Of a stretch of 7,233 nucleotides of DNA, positions 6,238-7,233 are shown one piece after another. Under the pieces are notes generated by a model. That model ran no database searches. It saw nothing but the letters and a program-made list of their open reading frames with translations, and had not been told where the DNA came from. How positions within the stretch are numbered: the first letter of the stretch is position 1; every line of letters begins with the position of its first letter. Source of the DNA: CAZVEE01 sp964625525. GTDB lineage: Bacteria; Pseudomonadota; Alphaproteobacteria; JAJFIK01. The position numbers and the translations under genes are program-made. The DNA is taken from NCBI GenBank assembly GCA_964625525.1, contig CAZVEE010000128.1:1-7233 (forward strand), written 5' to 3'.

Positions 6238-6894
6238 ATGCAAAAAGTTCTCTGCGCTGTTCTTACTGTCCTTGCTCTCTTCACTGTTGCTGGCTGTTCT
6301 GCCATTCCCCTGCCGGCCGGTGCGCCGCTCCTTGTCAGCAGCGAACATCGCCCGCCCCGTGGCCTTGTCGATTTCTGCCGCAACAACAGCCGGCTGTGCG
6401 CCACCGATGCGGCCCAGGTCGCCGTCCAGCGCATTGCCGAGGGACATCATAAGGCGCCGGTGGAGTTGACGTTTTCGCGCCTGATGGAACTGCGCCAGGT
6501 CAATGTCACCGTGAACCGCCGAATCACACCGCGCAGCGATCTTGAAGTCTTCGGCCGGGCCGACCATTGGACCGACAACACGGAAATCGGCGACTGCGAC
6601 GATTATGTGATGACCAAGCGCAAGGAACTTATTGCCCGCGGCTGGCCCGCCAGCTCCCTGCTGATCCTGCTGGCGGATACCGAAACGGGCGAGCGCCATG
6701 TGGTGCTGCTTGCGGTCACGGACCGGGGGGACCTGGTGCTCGACAACCGCTTTGATGTGGTGCTGCCCTGGGATCGGGTCGGGTACCGCTGGATTGCCCG
6801 CCAGTCCCCCGATCACCTGCTGCGCTGGCACCGGGTGGCGCGCGCCGACGCCAAAACGGGCCGTGAGACCGTCCTGGCCCGCCGCTTCCCTTAA
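6238..6894 (+). CDS. Transglutaminase-like cysteine protease, peptidase family C93, putative lipoprotein
   Basis: This 218-residue protein has the full catalytic triad expected for family C93 (bacterial transglutaminase-like cysteine proteinases): C120 in IGDCDDY, H154 in GERHVVLL and D169 in LVLDNR. The family-typical segment LPWDRVGYRWIARQSP follows at 176-191. The best-studied relative is LapG, a calcium-dependent periplasmic protease that cuts large biofilm adhesins. Its DCED motif binds calcium beside the active cysteine, and here it reads D119-C-D-D122, so acidic ligands are kept. The N-terminus has a basic residue, a hydrophobic core (about 4-17) and a lipobox-like VAGC ending at C20, with Ser at +2, which suggests an outer-membrane lipoprotein. 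Only the superfamily is certain; the substrate is unknown. No lapD-like receptor or adhesin gene is in view. It appears to be a single-gene unit. Confidence 0.88.
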   Translation: MQKVLCAVLTVLALFTVAGCSAIPLPAGAPLLVSSEHRPPRGLVDFCRNNSRLCATDAAQVAVQRIAEGHHKAPVELTFSRLMELRQVNVTVNRRITPRSDLEVFGRADHWTDNTEIGDCDDYVMTKRKELIARGWPASSLLILLADTETGERHVVLLAVTDRGDLVLDNRFDVVLPWDRVGYRWIARQSPDHLLRWHRVARADAKTGRETVLARRFP

Positions 6895-6930
6895 GCATCC
6901 CGTCAAGACGCGCGGCACCCGGAGACGTGA

Positions 6931-6960
6931 GGGCGGTAAGGTGAGACGACCTTGCCGCCC
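6931..6960 (+). terminator. Probable terminator after the C93 gene
   Basis: GGGCGGTAAGGT (6931-6942) pairs with ACCTTGCCGCCC (6949-6960) over 12 bp, with one G-T pair, around the 6-base loop GAGACG. It lies 37 bp past the stop codon. The following sequence is only moderately T-rich (GATTTGCTCAGGTTTT), so termination may be weaker than the stem suggests. It separates the C93 gene from gyrA. Confidence 0.6.
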
Positions 6961-7062
6961 GATTTGCTCAGGTTTTGGGCGAGTGGTACCCTAAATGCAT
7001 CGAATCGAGGGTTAGAGAGCGACACCGTTCGCGCCGTACCCACCCATTTCCCGCCTTTTCAG

Positions 7063-7090
7063 GCGCTCGCGCGGTTCGCGCCGCGAGTGC
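7063..7090 (+). promoter_or_regulatory. Hairpin in the gyrA leader
   Basis: GCGCTCGCG (7063-7071) pairs with CGCGAGTGC (7082-7090) over 9 bp with one G-T, around a 10-base loop. It ends 22 bp before the gyrA start codon, close to where ribosomes bind. A competing stem, CGCC (7052-7055) with GGCG (7062-7065), overlaps its left arm. A role in gyrA expression is possible but unproven. No T-run follows, so it is not a terminator. Confidence 0.4.
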
Positions 7091-7112
7091 TGCAAGCAGA
7101 GCATGACCTCCC

Positions 7113-7233
7113 TTGTCCCAGACCGACGACACGACTCCCCCCGCGGGCGGCACGCCCCCCGGCGGCGGTGACGACGACATCCGCCCCATCGCCATCGAGC
7201 AGGAAATGCGTACGGCCTATCTCGATTACGCCA
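7113..7233 (+). CDS. gyrA: DNA gyrase subunit A, N-terminal fragment
   Basis: Only the first 40 codons are present; the gene continues past the window. The frame reads through a Pro/Gly/Asp-rich, probably disordered stretch (about residues 4-22) and then into IRPIAIEQEMRTAYLDYA. This matches the conserved start of GyrA, where the I-E-x-EM-x-x-[SA]-YLDYAMSVI block precedes the catalytic domain. GyrA is the breakage-reunion subunit of gyrase, which adds negative supercoils to DNA together with GyrB. The start must be the TTG at 7113: TGA at 7104-7106 is in frame only 6 bp upstream, and the next in-frame ATG (7206) falls inside the conserved block. The nearby ATG at 7103 is in another frame. A Shine-Dalgarno is weak (AAGCAGAG at 7094-7101). 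ParC is less likely, since its equivalent motif usually reads YLSYAL. Confidence 0.85.
   Translation, partial: MSQTDDTTPPAGGTPPGGGDDDIRPIAIEQEMRTAYLDYA

Noticed and set aside
6200..6469. Plus-strand frame starting MDISDIFDMG, overlapping the C93 start
   Set aside because: It is in a different phase from the C93 motifs, and the apparent hydrophobic stretch is the same DNA as the C93 signal sequence read out of frame.
6130..6918. Minus-strand open frame of 262 codons opposite the C93 gene
   Set aside because: The plus-strand frame has the catalytic triad and a signal sequence. The minus frame has no recognisable motif and runs through the C93 promoter side.
7103..7115. ATG at 7103 as the gyrA start
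   Set aside because: It is in a different frame from the conserved GyrA block and would need a frameshift; TTG at 7113 is in frame.
1..7233. CRISPR array, tRNA, rRNA or insertion-sequence transposase
   Set aside because: I saw no regularly spaced repeats, no tRNA-like T-loop (GGTTCGAATCC-type) with matching arms, no rRNA signatures and no transposase motifs.

Overview
The window looks like a piece of a GC-rich alphaproteobacterial chromosome. The evidence is the gyrA N-terminus at the right edge, a C93-type (transglutaminase-like) cysteine protease of the kind common in alphaproteobacteria, and two kinds of short dispersed repeat at the left edge that resemble those of alphaproteobacterial genomes. 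I cannot assign the order or genus from sequence alone.

Layout, left to right. Positions 1-333 carry no gene, but hold a REP-like palindrome (14-106) and two copies of a short direct repeat. Positions 334-4771 are one minus-strand operon, read right to left. It encodes a membrane-anchored helical protein of unknown function (4001-4771), a polysaccharide co-polymerase fused to a bacterial tyrosine autokinase (1746-4004), and an O-antigen ligase/polymerase-family membrane protein (334-1749). Both junctions are 4-bp ATGA overlaps, so the three proteins are probably made in step. Positions 4772-5066 are a dense regulatory gap with two minus-strand intrinsic terminators, further hairpins, a dyad that may be an operator, and a 23-bp alternating purine-pyrimidine tract. 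Positions 5067-5690 (minus) encode a small exported protein of unknown function. Positions 5691-6237 are a divergent intergenic region with a cluster of hairpins. Positions 6238-6894 (plus) encode a putative lipoprotein of peptidase family C93. After a hairpin at 6931-6960, gyrA begins at a TTG codon at 7113 and runs off the window.

How the genes may work together. The operon is the chain-length/polymerisation core of a Wzy-dependent exopolysaccharide or capsule pathway: the kinase/co-polymerase sets chain length and the Wzy/WaaL-type protein joins repeat units or ligates the glycan. No glycosyltransferase, flippase or outer-membrane exporter is visible, so those must lie elsewhere. The C93 protein belongs to the superfamily that includes LapG, the periplasmic protease that releases biofilm adhesins. 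A link between it and the polysaccharide genes is only an inference from proximity, and it lies in a separate transcription unit. I found no clear evidence of a wholly new system. The most unusual items are the unknown anchored protein at the head of the operon, the structured leader region, and the apparently lipidated C93 protease.
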